Source: Rhodocytophaga aerolata
GTDB taxonomy: Bacteria; Bacteroidota; Bacteroidia; Cytophagales; 172606-1
Direction: 5' to 3'
NCBI RefSeq assembly: GCF_030503435.1
Contig: NZ_JAUKPO010000004.1
Location: forward strand, 62,001-126,000
DNA length: 64,000 nucleotides
Positions 35,351-44,352 of this stretch are shown in pieces; position 1 is the first letter of the stretch; every line of letters begins with the position of its first letter. A model generated the notes under the pieces. That model saw only the letters and a list, made by a program, of their open reading frames with translations. It had not been told where the DNA came from and did no database searches. The position numbers were made by a program, and so were the translations under genes.

Positions 35351-36781
35351 CTACCATCCGCCACCTAATGCCCGGTAAATATTGACCATGGCATTCATTT
35401 GCTGCATTTTGGTTTCAATCAGGTCAAATCTGGATTCCAATGCATCCCGTTGGGTCAGCAAAACTTCCATATAGTCGGCTCTGGCTGAACGGAACAGTTT
35501 ATTGGAAATAGTAATGGACTGGGTTAGCGCCTCTACCTCTTGTACTTTCAGATCGTACCTGGCAGCCAGGTTGTTGCTATTCGATAGCTGATTGGCAACC
35601 TCCATGTAGGCATTTAAAAGCGTACGTTCATACGAATAAACAGCCTGTAATTGCCTGGCATTGGCACTATAATACATAGCCTTGATCGCATTCCTGTTAA
35701 GTAAGGGAGCCGCTAAATCGCCAGCCAGAGAAAACAGCATCGACTGGGGTGTTTTTAACAGATAGCTTGGATCAAAGGCCTGTAAACCGATACCTGCTCT
35801 AATGCCCACAGATGGATAAAAATTGGCTTTCGCTACCTTTACATCCAACTTGGCTGCTGCCAGCTCCAGTTCTGCCTGCCGTACATCCGGACGGTTTTCT
35901 AACAATTGAGCGGGTATGCCAGCATATAGGGTAGCAGGCACTAAATTGGTAAAATTCTCTGAGTTCCGTTGAATAGGTTGTGGATAGCGGCCTACCAAAA
36001 AGTTAATCCGGTTCTCTGTTTCTACAATGCGTTGCCCAATGTTGTATTGAATGCTTTTGGTGTTGAGCACTTGTGCTTCAAATCTACGGACTGCCAGCTC
36101 GGTAACCCGGGTCGCTTCTTTCTGCAACCGTACTATTTCCAGGGCATTGGTTTGAATATCAATATTCTGTTTTACAATTTCTAATTGATTATCCAGGGCG
36201 AGTAGTTCGTAATATGAAATGGCAACTTCGGCAACCAGGTTGGTAACTGTAAAGTTTCGCCCTTCCACACTGGACAGATACCTGCTTGCTGCGGCTTTTT
36301 TTGCATTCCGCAGTTTATGCCAGATATCCACTTCCCAAGAAGCAAAAGCGCCTACCATATAATCTTGTAAAGGCTCAGGGGTTTCTTTTTCCGGGGCTAT
36401 GTCGATGTTTGCTTCACTCGCACCAATTTGTGTGTACCTGCCAACTTTATCAACGCCAGCGCCCCCTCTGATGCCAATAAATGGCAAATATTCTCCTTTT
36501 CTGGCTCTTACTTCATTTCTGGCAATCTGAATTTCCTGTAACGTAATATTTAATTCCTGATTGTTTTTCAGCGCCGTATCGATGAGGGCATTCAGGTAGC
36601 GATCAGTAAAGAATTGATTCCATCTTACCTTGGCCATATTGGTAGTGTCTTGTGAATTGTTATAGCTCACAGGCACTGACTTATTCACTTGCCGTGTAAC
36701 TATATTAGGCGTTGTACAAGCCGCAAAAGCAAGGGATAAGCAGGCTACGCCCAGGCATTTAGATATAATTCGTTTAAACAT
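35351..36781 (-). CDS. RND efflux outer-membrane factor (TolC/NodT family lipoprotein)
   Basis: A 476-residue outer-membrane channel subunit. The signal peptide ends in the lipobox LAFAAC, making Cys22 the lipidated residue. Two OEP repeats (residues 60-260 and 265-470) form the trimeric barrel and alpha-helical tunnel; ENRPDVRQAELELAAAKLDVKVAKANFYPSV carries the family block (N-R-P-D-V-x-x-A-E). Last gene of the efflux operon; its start overlaps the end of the permease gene by 8 bases, so it is translationally coupled. Confidence 0.93.
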   Translation of the reverse strand: MFKRIISKCLGVACLSLAFAACTTPNIVTRQVNKSVPVSYNNSQDTTNMAKVRWNQFFTDRYLNALIDTALKNNQELNITLQEIQIARNEVRARKGEYLPFIGIRGGAGVDKVGRYTQIGASEANIDIAPEKETPEPLQDYMVGAFASWEVDIWHKLRNAKKAAASRYLSSVEGRNFTVTNLVAEVAISYYELLALDNQLEIVKQNIDIQTNALEIVRLQKEATRVTELAVRRFEAQVLNTKSIQYNIGQRIVETENRINFLVGRYPQPIQRNSENFTNLVPATLYAGIPAQLLENRPDVRQAELELAAAKLDVKVAKANFYPSVGIRAGIGLQAFDPSYLLKTPQSMLFSLAGDLAAPLLNRNAIKAMYYSANARQLQAVYSYERTLLNAYMEVANQLSNSNNLAARYDLKVQEVEALTQSITISNKLFRSARADYMEVLLTQRDALESRFDLIETKMQQMNAMVNIYRALGGGW

Positions 36782-39700
36782 GATTGTCTTTTTCTTCTAT
36801 GATGGAAAAAGCGTCTATGGAATGAACCAGGTTCTCGGTTAAGGAATCATCCTCTTCCCCTTTAATCAGGTGGCGGCCATCCGCCAGATGGGCAAATATA
36901 TAGTACAAACCAGGGATGATGATAACCCCGAAAATGGTACCGAATAACATACCGCCCAGGGCAGACGCGCCAATGGTACGATTACCAATGGCTCCTGCAC
37001 CAGTGGCAATAATCAAGGGGATCAGGCCTGCAATAAAGGCAAAGGATGTCATTAAAATAGGCCGGAACCGGACTTTCGCTCCTTCGATAGCAGCATTCAA
37101 TATAGTTTCTCCCTGCTGCCGCTTCTGCACAGCAAATTCTACAATCAGTACGGCATTTTTTCCCAGCAGACCTACCAGCATGATAAGCCCGATCTGGGCA
37201 TAGATGTTGTTTTCCAGCCCCATGAGCTTTAGCACCATAAACGACCCGAATACTCCGACAGGCAGAGAAAACACTACCGCCAGAGGGATAATAAAGCTTT
37301 CGTATTGTGCCGCCAACACAAAGTAGACAAACATCAATACAATCAAAAACACATACAGCGCCTCATTGCCCCGGATCGACTCGTCATAGGACAGTCCTTC
37401 AAAAGCAATGTCGTATCCTCTGGGCAGTGTGGTTGCGGCTACTTCCCGGATAGCTTGTATAGCATCTGCGGTGGTGTACCCTTTTGCCGGAAGGCCTTGA
37501 ATGGCGGCTGAGTTGTATAAATTGAACCTGGTAATTTCATTAGGGCCCTGGCCTTTTTTAAGTTTCATGAAGGATGAATAAGGTACCATTTCTCCGGCTT
37601 CATTTTTTACAAAAAGCTTTAACAGATCGGAGGGTAACCTGCGGAAACTGGGATCGGACTGAACATACACTTTAAAAAACTGATTATATTTAATAAACCC
37701 TTGTTCATAGGTACTGCCAATCATAATATTGAGGTTATCCATCGCTTTTCCGATAGACACGCCTTTTTGCATGGCCAGATTATTGTCTATTTCCAGTTCG
37801 TATTGCGGATAATTGGCTGCAAAAAAGGTAAACAGGCCAGTGAGTTCTTTCCGCTTGCGCAGATTATCCATGAACTGATTATTGATTTTATCAAACTCGT
37901 GGTAGTCGGTATCAGTGGTTTTATCCAGCAAGCGCATAGAAAAACCGCCGGAAGTACCAAAGCCCGGAATGGCTGGTGGTTCAAAGAATTCAACAATTGC
38001 TCCCAGGCCCTTCGATTTTTCTTCCAGTTCTTCCATGATTTCCTTCACATTGTGGTGGCGCTGCGACCAGGGCTTCAGGTTGATCAGACAAGTACCGGCA
38101 TTGGAACCCCGTCCTTCCGTCATAATTTCATAACCTGCCAGAGAAGATACCGATTCTACTCCATCAATTTCTTCGCAAATCTTCTGAAGCCGTTGAGAAA
38201 CCTGGTTGGTTTTTTCCAGGGTAGAACCTGGAGGGGTTTGGATAATAGCATAAATCGTTCCCTGGTCTTCGTTGGGGATAAAGCCTGCCGGCAGAATTTT
38301 GCTCTCAAAGAATATGGCTGCGCCAAATGCGAGTAATACGCCGAAAGTAACCGTTCTGCGGCTAACTATCACCTTCAACAAGCTTACATATTTTCCGGTG
38401 AGTTTGTCAAATCCGCGATTAAACCGGTCGAGCGATCTGGTTAACAGGTTTTTCTTCTTTGCATGCCCATGATGATTTTTTAACAACATGGCACATAATA
38501 CCGGTGTTAGTGTAAGAGCTATGAGTGCTGAAATAACAATGGAACTGGCCATGGTAATGGAAAACTGGCGGTAAAAGGTACCTACCGGACCAGACATAAA
38601 GGAAATAGGCAAGAATACCGATACCATTACAGCCGTTATAGCGATGATAGCGCCACTGATCTCCCCCAACACTTTTTTGACCGCATTGTAAGGCGATAGA
38701 TGCGGCTCTTCTTCCATTTTGGCGTGTACGGCTTCCACTACCACAATGGCATCATCCACCACTATACCAATGGCCAGCACCAGGGCAAAGAGGGTAACAA
38801 GATTAATGGACAATCCAAAAAATTGAATGACAAAAAATGCCCCTATTAAGGATACCGGAACAGCCAGTATAGGAATTAGGGTTGACCGCCAGTCGCCCAA
38901 GAAGATAAATACTACTAAGGCAACCAGGATAAATGCATCCCGTAAGGTATGTATAACTTGCTCAATGGAAGCATCCAGGAATTGAGATACATCGTAGCTG
39001 ATTTTGTAATCCATTCCCGGAGGAAAGGAGCCCCTCATTTCTTCGAGCTTGGCTTTAACTTCTTCAATCACTTCGCTGGCATTACTGCCATAATTTTGCT
39101 TCAACACAATGGCGGCCGAGGGACGGCCATCCAGGTTAGAATAAATATCAAAAAACTCGCTTCCCAGTTCAACAGTGGCTATATCTTTCAGGTGAATGCT
39201 TTCGCCTTCTGCATTGGCCCGGATAATAATGCTTTCATACTCTTCCGGTTTGTTATACCTGCCTTTGTAGGTGAGCACATATTCCAGCGACTGGGCCGCA
39301 ATACCGGAACTTTGACCTAACCTGCCCGGACGGCCTATAATACTTTGCTCGCCTAGCGCCTGCATTACTTCCTCTACCGAGATATTATAAGCCCGCATGC
39401 GGTCAGGATTTAGCCAAACCCGCATGGCGTACCTGCGGCTCCCTAGTATTTGTGCCCTGGCCACCCCTCTGGTCCGTTGTATTTCTGGAATCATCTTCAC
39501 GGTGGCGTAGTTGAACAGGAATTTTTCGTCCATGCTCTTTTCCTTGGAATAGAGGTTGACATACATCAACATGCTCTGTTGAATGGGGGTAATAATCACG
39601 CCTTCCCGCTGTACCAGTTCAGGCAAAAGCGGCATTACCTGGTCCACCCTGGTTTTTACCCGGATAACGGCATCATTGGGATCGGTGCCAGGCTCAAAAA

Positions 39701-39977
39701 TAATCCGGAGGGTAGCTTCCCCGGCACTGGTGGCATCGGTAGCGATATAGCGCATATCCTGCACGCCATTGATGGCCTGCTCCAGGGTAATCAGTGTAGA
39801 TTTAACTAATACATCGGCACTGGACCCCGGATAGGCAATAAATATATTAACCGTAGTGGGGGCAATATCCGGAAACTGCGAAATAGGTAATTTCTTGATA
39901 GCCAGTATACCTATAAAAACGATCATGACCGATATGACGATAGCAAATACTGGCCGGTGTATAAACTTATTAAACAT
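36774..39977 (-). CDS. RND multidrug efflux permease, HAE1/AcrB type
   Basis: A 1067-residue inner-membrane proton antiporter, a normal length for HAE1 pumps. It has 12 TM helices and two large periplasmic loops. The proton relay is intact: GIVVDDAIVVVEAV in TM4 with the paired Asp residues, and GLLGKNAVLIVEFA in TM10 with the Lys. FIAYPGSSADVLVKSTLITLE-type porter sequences fit drug pumps rather than metal (CusA) pumps. Together with the lipoprotein adaptor and the outer-membrane factor it makes a complete tripartite pump, exporting hydrophobic or amphiphilic compounds across both membranes. Confidence 0.96.
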   Translation of the reverse strand: MFNKFIHRPVFAIVISVMIVFIGILAIKKLPISQFPDIAPTTVNIFIAYPGSSADVLVKSTLITLEQAINGVQDMRYIATDATSAGEATLRIIFEPGTDPNDAVIRVKTRVDQVMPLLPELVQREGVIITPIQQSMLMYVNLYSKEKSMDEKFLFNYATVKMIPEIQRTRGVARAQILGSRRYAMRVWLNPDRMRAYNISVEEVMQALGEQSIIGRPGRLGQSSGIAAQSLEYVLTYKGRYNKPEEYESIIIRANAEGESIHLKDIATVELGSEFFDIYSNLDGRPSAAIVLKQNYGSNASEVIEEVKAKLEEMRGSFPPGMDYKISYDVSQFLDASIEQVIHTLRDAFILVALVVFIFLGDWRSTLIPILAVPVSLIGAFFVIQFFGLSINLVTLFALVLAIGIVVDDAIVVVEAVHAKMEEEPHLSPYNAVKKVLGEISGAIIAITAVMVSVFLPISFMSGPVGTFYRQFSITMASSIVISALIALTLTPVLCAMLLKNHHGHAKKKNLLTRSLDRFNRGFDKLTGKYVSLLKVIVSRRTVTFGVLLAFGAAIFFESKILPAGFIPNEDQGTIYAIIQTPPGSTLEKTNQVSQRLQKICEEIDGVESVSSLAGYEIMTEGRGSNAGTCLINLKPWSQRHHNVKEIMEELEEKSKGLGAIVEFFEPPAIPGFGTSGGFSMRLLDKTTDTDYHEFDKINNQFMDNLRKRKELTGLFTFFAANYPQYELEIDNNLAMQKGVSIGKAMDNLNIMIGSTYEQGFIKYNQFFKVYVQSDPSFRRLPSDLLKLFVKNEAGEMVPYSSFMKLKKGQGPNEITRFNLYNSAAIQGLPAKGYTTADAIQAIREVAATTLPRGYDIAFEGLSYDESIRGNEALYVFLIVLMFVYFVLAAQYESFIIPLAVVFSLPVGVFGSFMVLKLMGLENNIYAQIGLIMLVGLLGKNAVLIVEFAVQKRQQGETILNAAIEGAKVRFRPILMTSFAFIAGLIPLIIATGAGAIGNRTIGASALGGMLFGTIFGVIIIPGLYYIFAHLADGRHLIKGEEDDSLTENLVHSIDAFSIIEEKDNHV

Positions 39978-40002
39978 GTTTTCTGCTTGTTAGGATAGTG
40001 GA

Positions 40003-41097
40003 TTATTCAGCATACAACTCTAACTGAGACAGGGCAGAAACGGGCTGCACAAAGCTGTAGTGGATTTTCTCATTTTCCCGGACCAGCCGTAAGCCTTCCA
40101 GAAGAATCTTATCCTGTGTATCTAATCCGTTTTGAACTACATAAATGTGAGGCATTTCCGCGGCTACTGTTATCTCTCTGGACCGGATTGTGTTGTCTTT
40201 ATCTACCACAAAAACATACTTCTTCTCCAGCACTTCGAAAGTAGCCTTCTGTGGAATAATCAGAGCATTTTTAAGCGGCACTGTCATAATGATGTTCCCA
40301 GTTTCGCCATGCCGTAACAGCCCGTCCGGATTTGGAAAGGTGGCCCTGAAAGCTATATTTCCTGTTTCATTGTTAAAGTCTGCTTCAATAGTCTGCACTA
40401 TACCAGAATGCTCAAACAACTTATTGTTAGCCATCAACAGGTCTACTTTCATGGTACTGTCTTTTTTTACTTTGCTTTTATACTCCAGGTATTCTGCTTC
40501 CGGAACATTATAATACACCCACATTTTGCTATTATCTGACAACGTAGTGAGTAAATCCCCCTCATCCACCAGGCTTCCCAGCCGCACCTGGAAGTGATCC
40601 ATGATGCCATCGAAAGGAGCTTTTATTTGGGTAAAGCCTAAGTGAACCTGAGCCAAGGCCAATTCCGCTTTCGCCTTGGCCAGTTTAGCCTTTGACATAG
40701 CCAGTTCATTGGGGGCCACTACATTGCTATCGGCCAGGGATTTGGTGTTGCGGTATTCGATTTCCGCAAATTCAACTTCTGCCTGCGCTTTCTGTAGTTC
40801 TGCTTGATATAGCATAGGCATAATCTGAAACATCAGTTGCCCTTTTTTAACCAGCTGCCCTTCATCTACAAAAATTTTTTCTAAATAGCCTCTTTCCAGG
40901 GCCCGTAGTTCTATATGTTGCTGCGACCGGATTTGACATACATATTCCTTGGTAATCAAGGTGTCTTTTTTCAAAGGACTGGTCACCAGAAATTTAGTTT
41001 CCTCCTCCTTTTCTTCCGCTTCTGCATGTTCAAACTGGCAACTAGTCTGGCACAGTAAGGTACACAAGCCCACCAGCACGAGAATTTTCTTTAGCAT
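40003..41097 (-). CDS. RND efflux periplasmic adaptor (membrane fusion protein)
   Basis: A 364-residue lipoprotein: lipobox LCQTSC near residue 20. Order: barrel-sandwich start (RALERGYLEKIFVDEGQLVKKGQ), a helical hairpin (ELQKAQAEVEFAEIEYRNT through AELALAQVHL, residues 105-155), then IKAPFDGIMDHFQVRLGSLVDEGDLL, the returning lipoyl half, then beta-barrel and membrane-proximal domains. This is an AcrA/MexA-type adaptor. It lies 25 bases upstream of the permease gene and 165 bases after the small exported leader protein. Confidence 0.94.
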   Translation of the reverse strand: MLKKILVLVGLCTLLCQTSCQFEHAEAEEKEEETKFLVTSPLKKDTLITKEYVCQIRSQQHIELRALERGYLEKIFVDEGQLVKKGQLMFQIMPMLYQAELQKAQAEVEFAEIEYRNTKSLADSNVVAPNELAMSKAKLAKAKAELALAQVHLGFTQIKAPFDGIMDHFQVRLGSLVDEGDLLTTLSDNSKMWVYYNVPEAEYLEYKSKVKKDSTMKVDLLMANNKLFEHSGIVQTIEADFNNETGNIAFRATFPNPDGLLRHGETGNIIMTVPLKNALIIPQKATFEVLEKKYVFVVDKDNTIRSREITVAAEMPHIYVVQNGLDTQDKILLEGLRLVRENEKIHYSFVQPVSALSQLELYAE

Positions 41098-41262
41098 AAA
41101 TTTTATTCTTAATAAACTATTGTTTGATTTTTTAGGAAGTATGAATCGTAAAACATAGTTAATATCCCCTCCAGGCGAATCCTACTAGAGAGAAAATAGA
41201 CAATAATAATAGTAGAGTGGAAGCCAGACAGACATAGCTAGGTTGCCTGAGCATATTCTATA

Positions 41263-41685
41263 TCAGATCCTGAACACCTGAATAATGAGATGCCTGCGGT
41301 TGGTTGAGATCGCCGAATAATGCTTACTGAATGGATATCCTTTGGGAACGAAGGCAAACAAAAAGCCTAGTACCTGGCTATAGAAACTAGAAGAAAATGA
41401 GCAATTACTTCGTATATACTTTTTTGAGGAAAGCTGTTCGTTCTCTTCCTTCTCAATACTTGTAAAATTCATTACAGGTTTTTTTTCAGTACCCGAAGAA
41501 GAAGTAGAACTGATGAAAGCCTGGCTGGTTGGTGCCTTGCGAAAAAGATTTTGTGCTGAGCTGCGAAGTTGTTTTTTTGTAGAATGAAAAGCACTCTCCT
41601 GGTGTCGATGTGGGCGCAGTTGACTGTAGCCGCTCAACAGGAGAATACATAGCGAAAGAAGATATATGACTATGGTCTTTATCAT
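41263..41685 (-). CDS. Small exported protein leading the RND operon
   Basis: The ATG at 41685 begins a good signal sequence (MIKTIVIYLLSLCILLLSGYS) in a 140-residue protein. The mature part is rich in Ser, Lys and Arg (HRHQESAFHSTKKQLRSSAQ, SSTSSSGTEKKP), then SFSSSFYSQVLGFLFAFVPKGYPFSKHYS and a terminal RRHLIIQVFRI. I know no domain. Its position suggests a role around the pump, perhaps as a periplasmic sensor or chaperone. The promoter just upstream would place transcription start within a few bases of the ATG, so the mRNA could be nearly leaderless. Confidence 0.6.
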   Translation of the reverse strand: MIKTIVIYLLSLCILLLSGYSQLRPHRHQESAFHSTKKQLRSSAQNLFRKAPTSQAFISSTSSSGTEKKPVMNFTSIEKEENEQLSSKKYIRSNCSFSSSFYSQVLGFLFAFVPKGYPFSKHYSAISTNRRHLIIQVFRI

Positions 41686-41691
41686 CTGTGG

Positions 41692-41723
41692 CAAAACTAG
41701 ACCAAGTCTTTTACAGATACAAA
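41692..41723 (-). promoter_or_regulatory. Consensus Bacteroidetes promoter of the RND operon
   Basis: Minus strand: TTTG (plus CAAA at 41720-41723), 20 bases, then TAGTTTTG (plus CAAAACTA at 41692-41699). Both boxes and spacing match the consensus. The predicted start of transcription is at about 41686-41688, next to the ATG at 41685. Confidence 0.7.
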
Positions 41724-42091
41724 TCAGATAAATTAAAATACTATTAAAAATATACAATTACTGCCTATAAAACTTTACCAGGTATTCATCCTATTACTCA
41801 ATGCTCTATATTCCAGGGTAGAGTTTCAGGCCGGTTTATTCAATTTAAATCCTTATATTAGTAAACCACTGATTCGTAACTAGTAGCAAAGATGATAGCT
41901 TCTCTTCACTTTTTATACTATACTTCAATTGCTGCTCATAACCACTCCTGTTATTGTTTTCAAGCAAGTGAGTGTACCTAACAAAGCCTGCTAAATCTCT
42001 TAAAATCTTACTAGTAGTGTTCCATTTACCTGATTTACTTTATACATACCCACAAGATATAGTGCAAAAAGAGATTAAAATATTCATTCAA
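41724..42091. other. Intergenic region, 368 bases, divergent upstream region
   Basis: It separates the RND leader gene from the next plus-strand gene. No gene is visible. The open frame before 42092 (to 41972) lacks protein-like sequence. Confidence 0.5.
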
Positions 42092-42508
42092 ATGATTACT
42101 ACTTATCAAACAAAAATTATCCATCAATCCGATAAAGCAAAAATTGAATGGATAGAAGAAGGAAAAATTGTACGCAAAACCTTTACCGGATTTATCATAG
42201 GCGAGGAAATGAAAGCTGCATTTAATGCAGGTCTTGCTTGCCTGCAGAAAAACAAAGGCCGAAAATGGCTTTCAGATAACCGTTATGTAAAAGTATACAA
42301 GCAGGAAGACTCAGATTGGATTAACAACGTATGGTTTCCACAGACAAAAAAAGCCGGGTGGAAATACTGGGCTGTGTTAGAGCCAAAAGATTTTTATGGC
42401 CAGATGTCGATGAACAGATTCATCAAAGATTTTGCCCAGCAAGGAATCATTTTGAAAATATTTCACGAGATGGACCAAGCTGTTGAGTGGCTACAGGGAG
42501 TAGACTAG
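42092..42508 (+). CDS. STAS/SpoIIAA-like hypothetical protein
   Basis: A 138-residue cytosolic protein; the ATG at 42092 (MITTYQTKIIHQSD) is chosen over the long upstream extension. The order of strands and helices (KIEWIEEGKIVRKTFTGFIIGEEMKAAFNAGLACLQ, KWLSDNRYVKVYKQEDSDWINN, and KYWAVLEPKDFYGQMS; FAQQGIILKIFHEMDQAVEWL) resembles STAS/SpoIIAA-like folds. W-L-S-D-N-R near the end of strand 3 is a conserved block. The function is unknown. It is followed by a strong terminator. Confidence 0.7.
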   Translation: MITTYQTKIIHQSDKAKIEWIEEGKIVRKTFTGFIIGEEMKAAFNAGLACLQKNKGRKWLSDNRYVKVYKQEDSDWINNVWFPQTKKAGWKYWAVLEPKDFYGQMSMNRFIKDFAQQGIILKIFHEMDQAVEWLQGVD

Positions 42509-42525
42509 GAGCTTATCTCATGCCG

Positions 42526-42567
42526 CTAAACAAAAAGCCAGTCTGTGCAGACTGGCTTTTTGTTTAG
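42526..42567. terminator. Long-stem bidirectional terminator
   Basis: A perfect 19-bp stem (42526-42544 and 42549-42567) with a 4-base GTGC loop. A-rich and U-rich ends make it usable from both strands, between the STAS-like gene and the convergent sugar porter gene. Confidence 0.88.
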
Positions 42568-42736
42568 TTGAGAGCTAGAATACTGCGTTGAAGTCGCAGA
42601 ACACCTTACGCCTAAAATCCTGGAAATTTGTGTCTTGCATTTCAACTGCGCTTATTCAATCAAATACCAGGAATTTATCCTTGTTTACTTAATTAGGTAC
42701 TAACAGAGGAAATCAGGTCTGTATACTTTATTTACA

Positions 42737-44125
42737 TTAATGTGGAGCCAAGTACATATCTTCAATTTCTTCCAACGTTTTGCCTTTGGTTTCAGGTACT
42801 AATTTGTATACTACCCAGAAAGATAATAGGCAGCAGCCTGCAAATACCCAGAAAGTAATGGCTGTACCTACTGATTCTAATAGAATTGGCGTTAATTGTC
42901 CAACTACTGTATCGGCTATCCACATTGTCATGATGCTTATGGCTAAGGCTCGGCCCCGTATTTTATTCGGAAAGATTTCGGCTGCAATCACAAATTTTAG
43001 TGGGCCAATAGAAAAGGCGAAACAGGCAAGAAAGGCGATTACACTCAGGAGCAGAAATAAATTATCTGTGTTGTCTGTATAAAAACAAAGCCCGGTTAAA
43101 AACAAACTGATAGTAGCTCCCAAAGCACCCACTAGATATAATGGCCGGCGGCCCATCTGGTCTACTTTCCAGACAGCAATTAGTGTAAATAGTAAGTTTG
43201 CCGCACCTAAGATAATCTGGCTTAATAAAGCATTATCGATACTAATCCCTGCATCATTTAGGATACGGGGTCCATAATAAATAACCGCATTGATTCCACT
43301 GAATTGAGAAAATAAAGGCAATAGCAACCCAATCCATAAGGCTTTGCGCATGCCTGGAGCAAATAGTTCTTTATACGAGCCTGTTTCGTGGTGGAGGGTG
43401 CGGCGGATGTTGACAACGTCCTGTTGGGCTACGGCTTGTCCGTTGATTTTGGTTAAAATAGTCAATCCTTCCTCTTCCCTACCCTTCTGTATCAACCATC
43501 GAGGACTATCAGGCACGAAAAACAATCCAAGTAAAAATAACAAAGATGGAATCACTCCTATAGCAAACATACTTCTCCATACTTCCTGCAACACAATATA
43601 ATCCAATAGACCTCCCAACGATTGTCCCTGATGTTCCTGTGAATACGCAAGCACAGCGGCATTAGTCAGGTAGGCAACCAGAATTCCTAAAGTTACCGCT
43701 AGTTGATAAAACGTGACCAGCCGTCCACGGATAGCTGCCGGAGCGATCTCAGAAATGTATAGAGGTGCCAGATTAGAAGCAACTCCTACGCCCATTCCAC
43801 CAATCATCCGGGCAATAATCAGAAATGTGAGAGAAGAGGCCAGAGCGGTTCCTAAAGCAGAGAGCAAAAACAGGATTGCTGCAATGATGAGTAGTTTTTT
43901 CCGTCCCCAGCGGTCGCTTAACTCTCCGGAAAACAATACCCCAATTATACACCCTACAATAGCACATGATACAAACCAGCCTTCTTCTGCCGCAGTAAGT
44001 GTAAACTGCTTTTGCACAAAGGGCAATACGCCGGAAATTACCGCCATATCAAAGCCAAACAATAAGCCGCCTAAAGTGGCTACAAAGGTGATAAATACCA
44101 GGTATGATGAACGTTTATTTTCCAT
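42737..44125 (-). CDS. Sugar porter family MFS transporter
   Basis: A 462-residue, 12-TM symporter of the sugar porter family (XylE/GLUT-like). Signatures: SDRWGRKKL between TM2 and TM3, RMIGGMGVGVASNLAPLYISEIAP in TM4-5 (the PESPR-type motif appears as VPDSPRWL), QFSGINAVIYYGP in TM7 with the QxSGxN sugar-binding block, DQMGRRPLYL between TM8 and TM9, and a VPETKGKTLEEIE end. The substrate is a hexose or pentose; within this locus, mannose or fructose is the natural guess. It is the last gene of the locus, 227 bases after the GH92 gene. Confidence 0.93.
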   Translation of the reverse strand: MENKRSSYLVFITFVATLGGLLFGFDMAVISGVLPFVQKQFTLTAAEEGWFVSCAIVGCIIGVLFSGELSDRWGRKKLLIIAAILFLLSALGTALASSLTFLIIARMIGGMGVGVASNLAPLYISEIAPAAIRGRLVTFYQLAVTLGILVAYLTNAAVLAYSQEHQGQSLGGLLDYIVLQEVWRSMFAIGVIPSLLFLLGLFFVPDSPRWLIQKGREEEGLTILTKINGQAVAQQDVVNIRRTLHHETGSYKELFAPGMRKALWIGLLLPLFSQFSGINAVIYYGPRILNDAGISIDNALLSQIILGAANLLFTLIAVWKVDQMGRRPLYLVGALGATISLFLTGLCFYTDNTDNLFLLLSVIAFLACFAFSIGPLKFVIAAEIFPNKIRGRALAISIMTMWIADTVVGQLTPILLESVGTAITFWVFAGCCLLSFWVVYKLVPETKGKTLEEIEDMYLAPH

Positions 44126-44197
44126 ACGAAGGAACCATCCAAAAGATAAAGAAATAATAGTATACGCTTATAAAATTAAAATTTGCTAGCAGAATTT

Positions 44198-44261
44198 GAG
44201 AGCACTTCGCCGACAGCTTTGCCCTCGTGGTCGGGCGGGCCTCGCCTTCTCAACCTCGCTG
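44198..44261. other. Short GC-rich island between the GH92 and MFS genes
   Basis: This 64-base stretch is about two thirds G+C while its surroundings are clearly AT-rich. It contains CGGGCGGGCCTCGCC and no obvious stem or frame. It may be part of a small repeat or foreign insertion; I cannot name it. Confidence 0.35.
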
Positions 44262-44352
44262 TATATAATCCGGGCCACTGCTGACCCAAAGATTGTATAA
44301 GGCGGCTTTTGTGAAGGCTGTTATCGTTTCATTATGCAATTTTTCTCTTTAA

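Noticed and set aside
37701-38336. 211-codon plus-strand frame opposite the RND permease
   Set aside because: Fully contained in a clearly functional 1067-residue gene; low-complexity shadow translation without any family pattern.
43713-44189. 158-codon plus-strand frame opposite the sugar porter
   Set aside because: Shadow of the transporter gene, with repeated Asn, Ile and Pro and no family resemblance.
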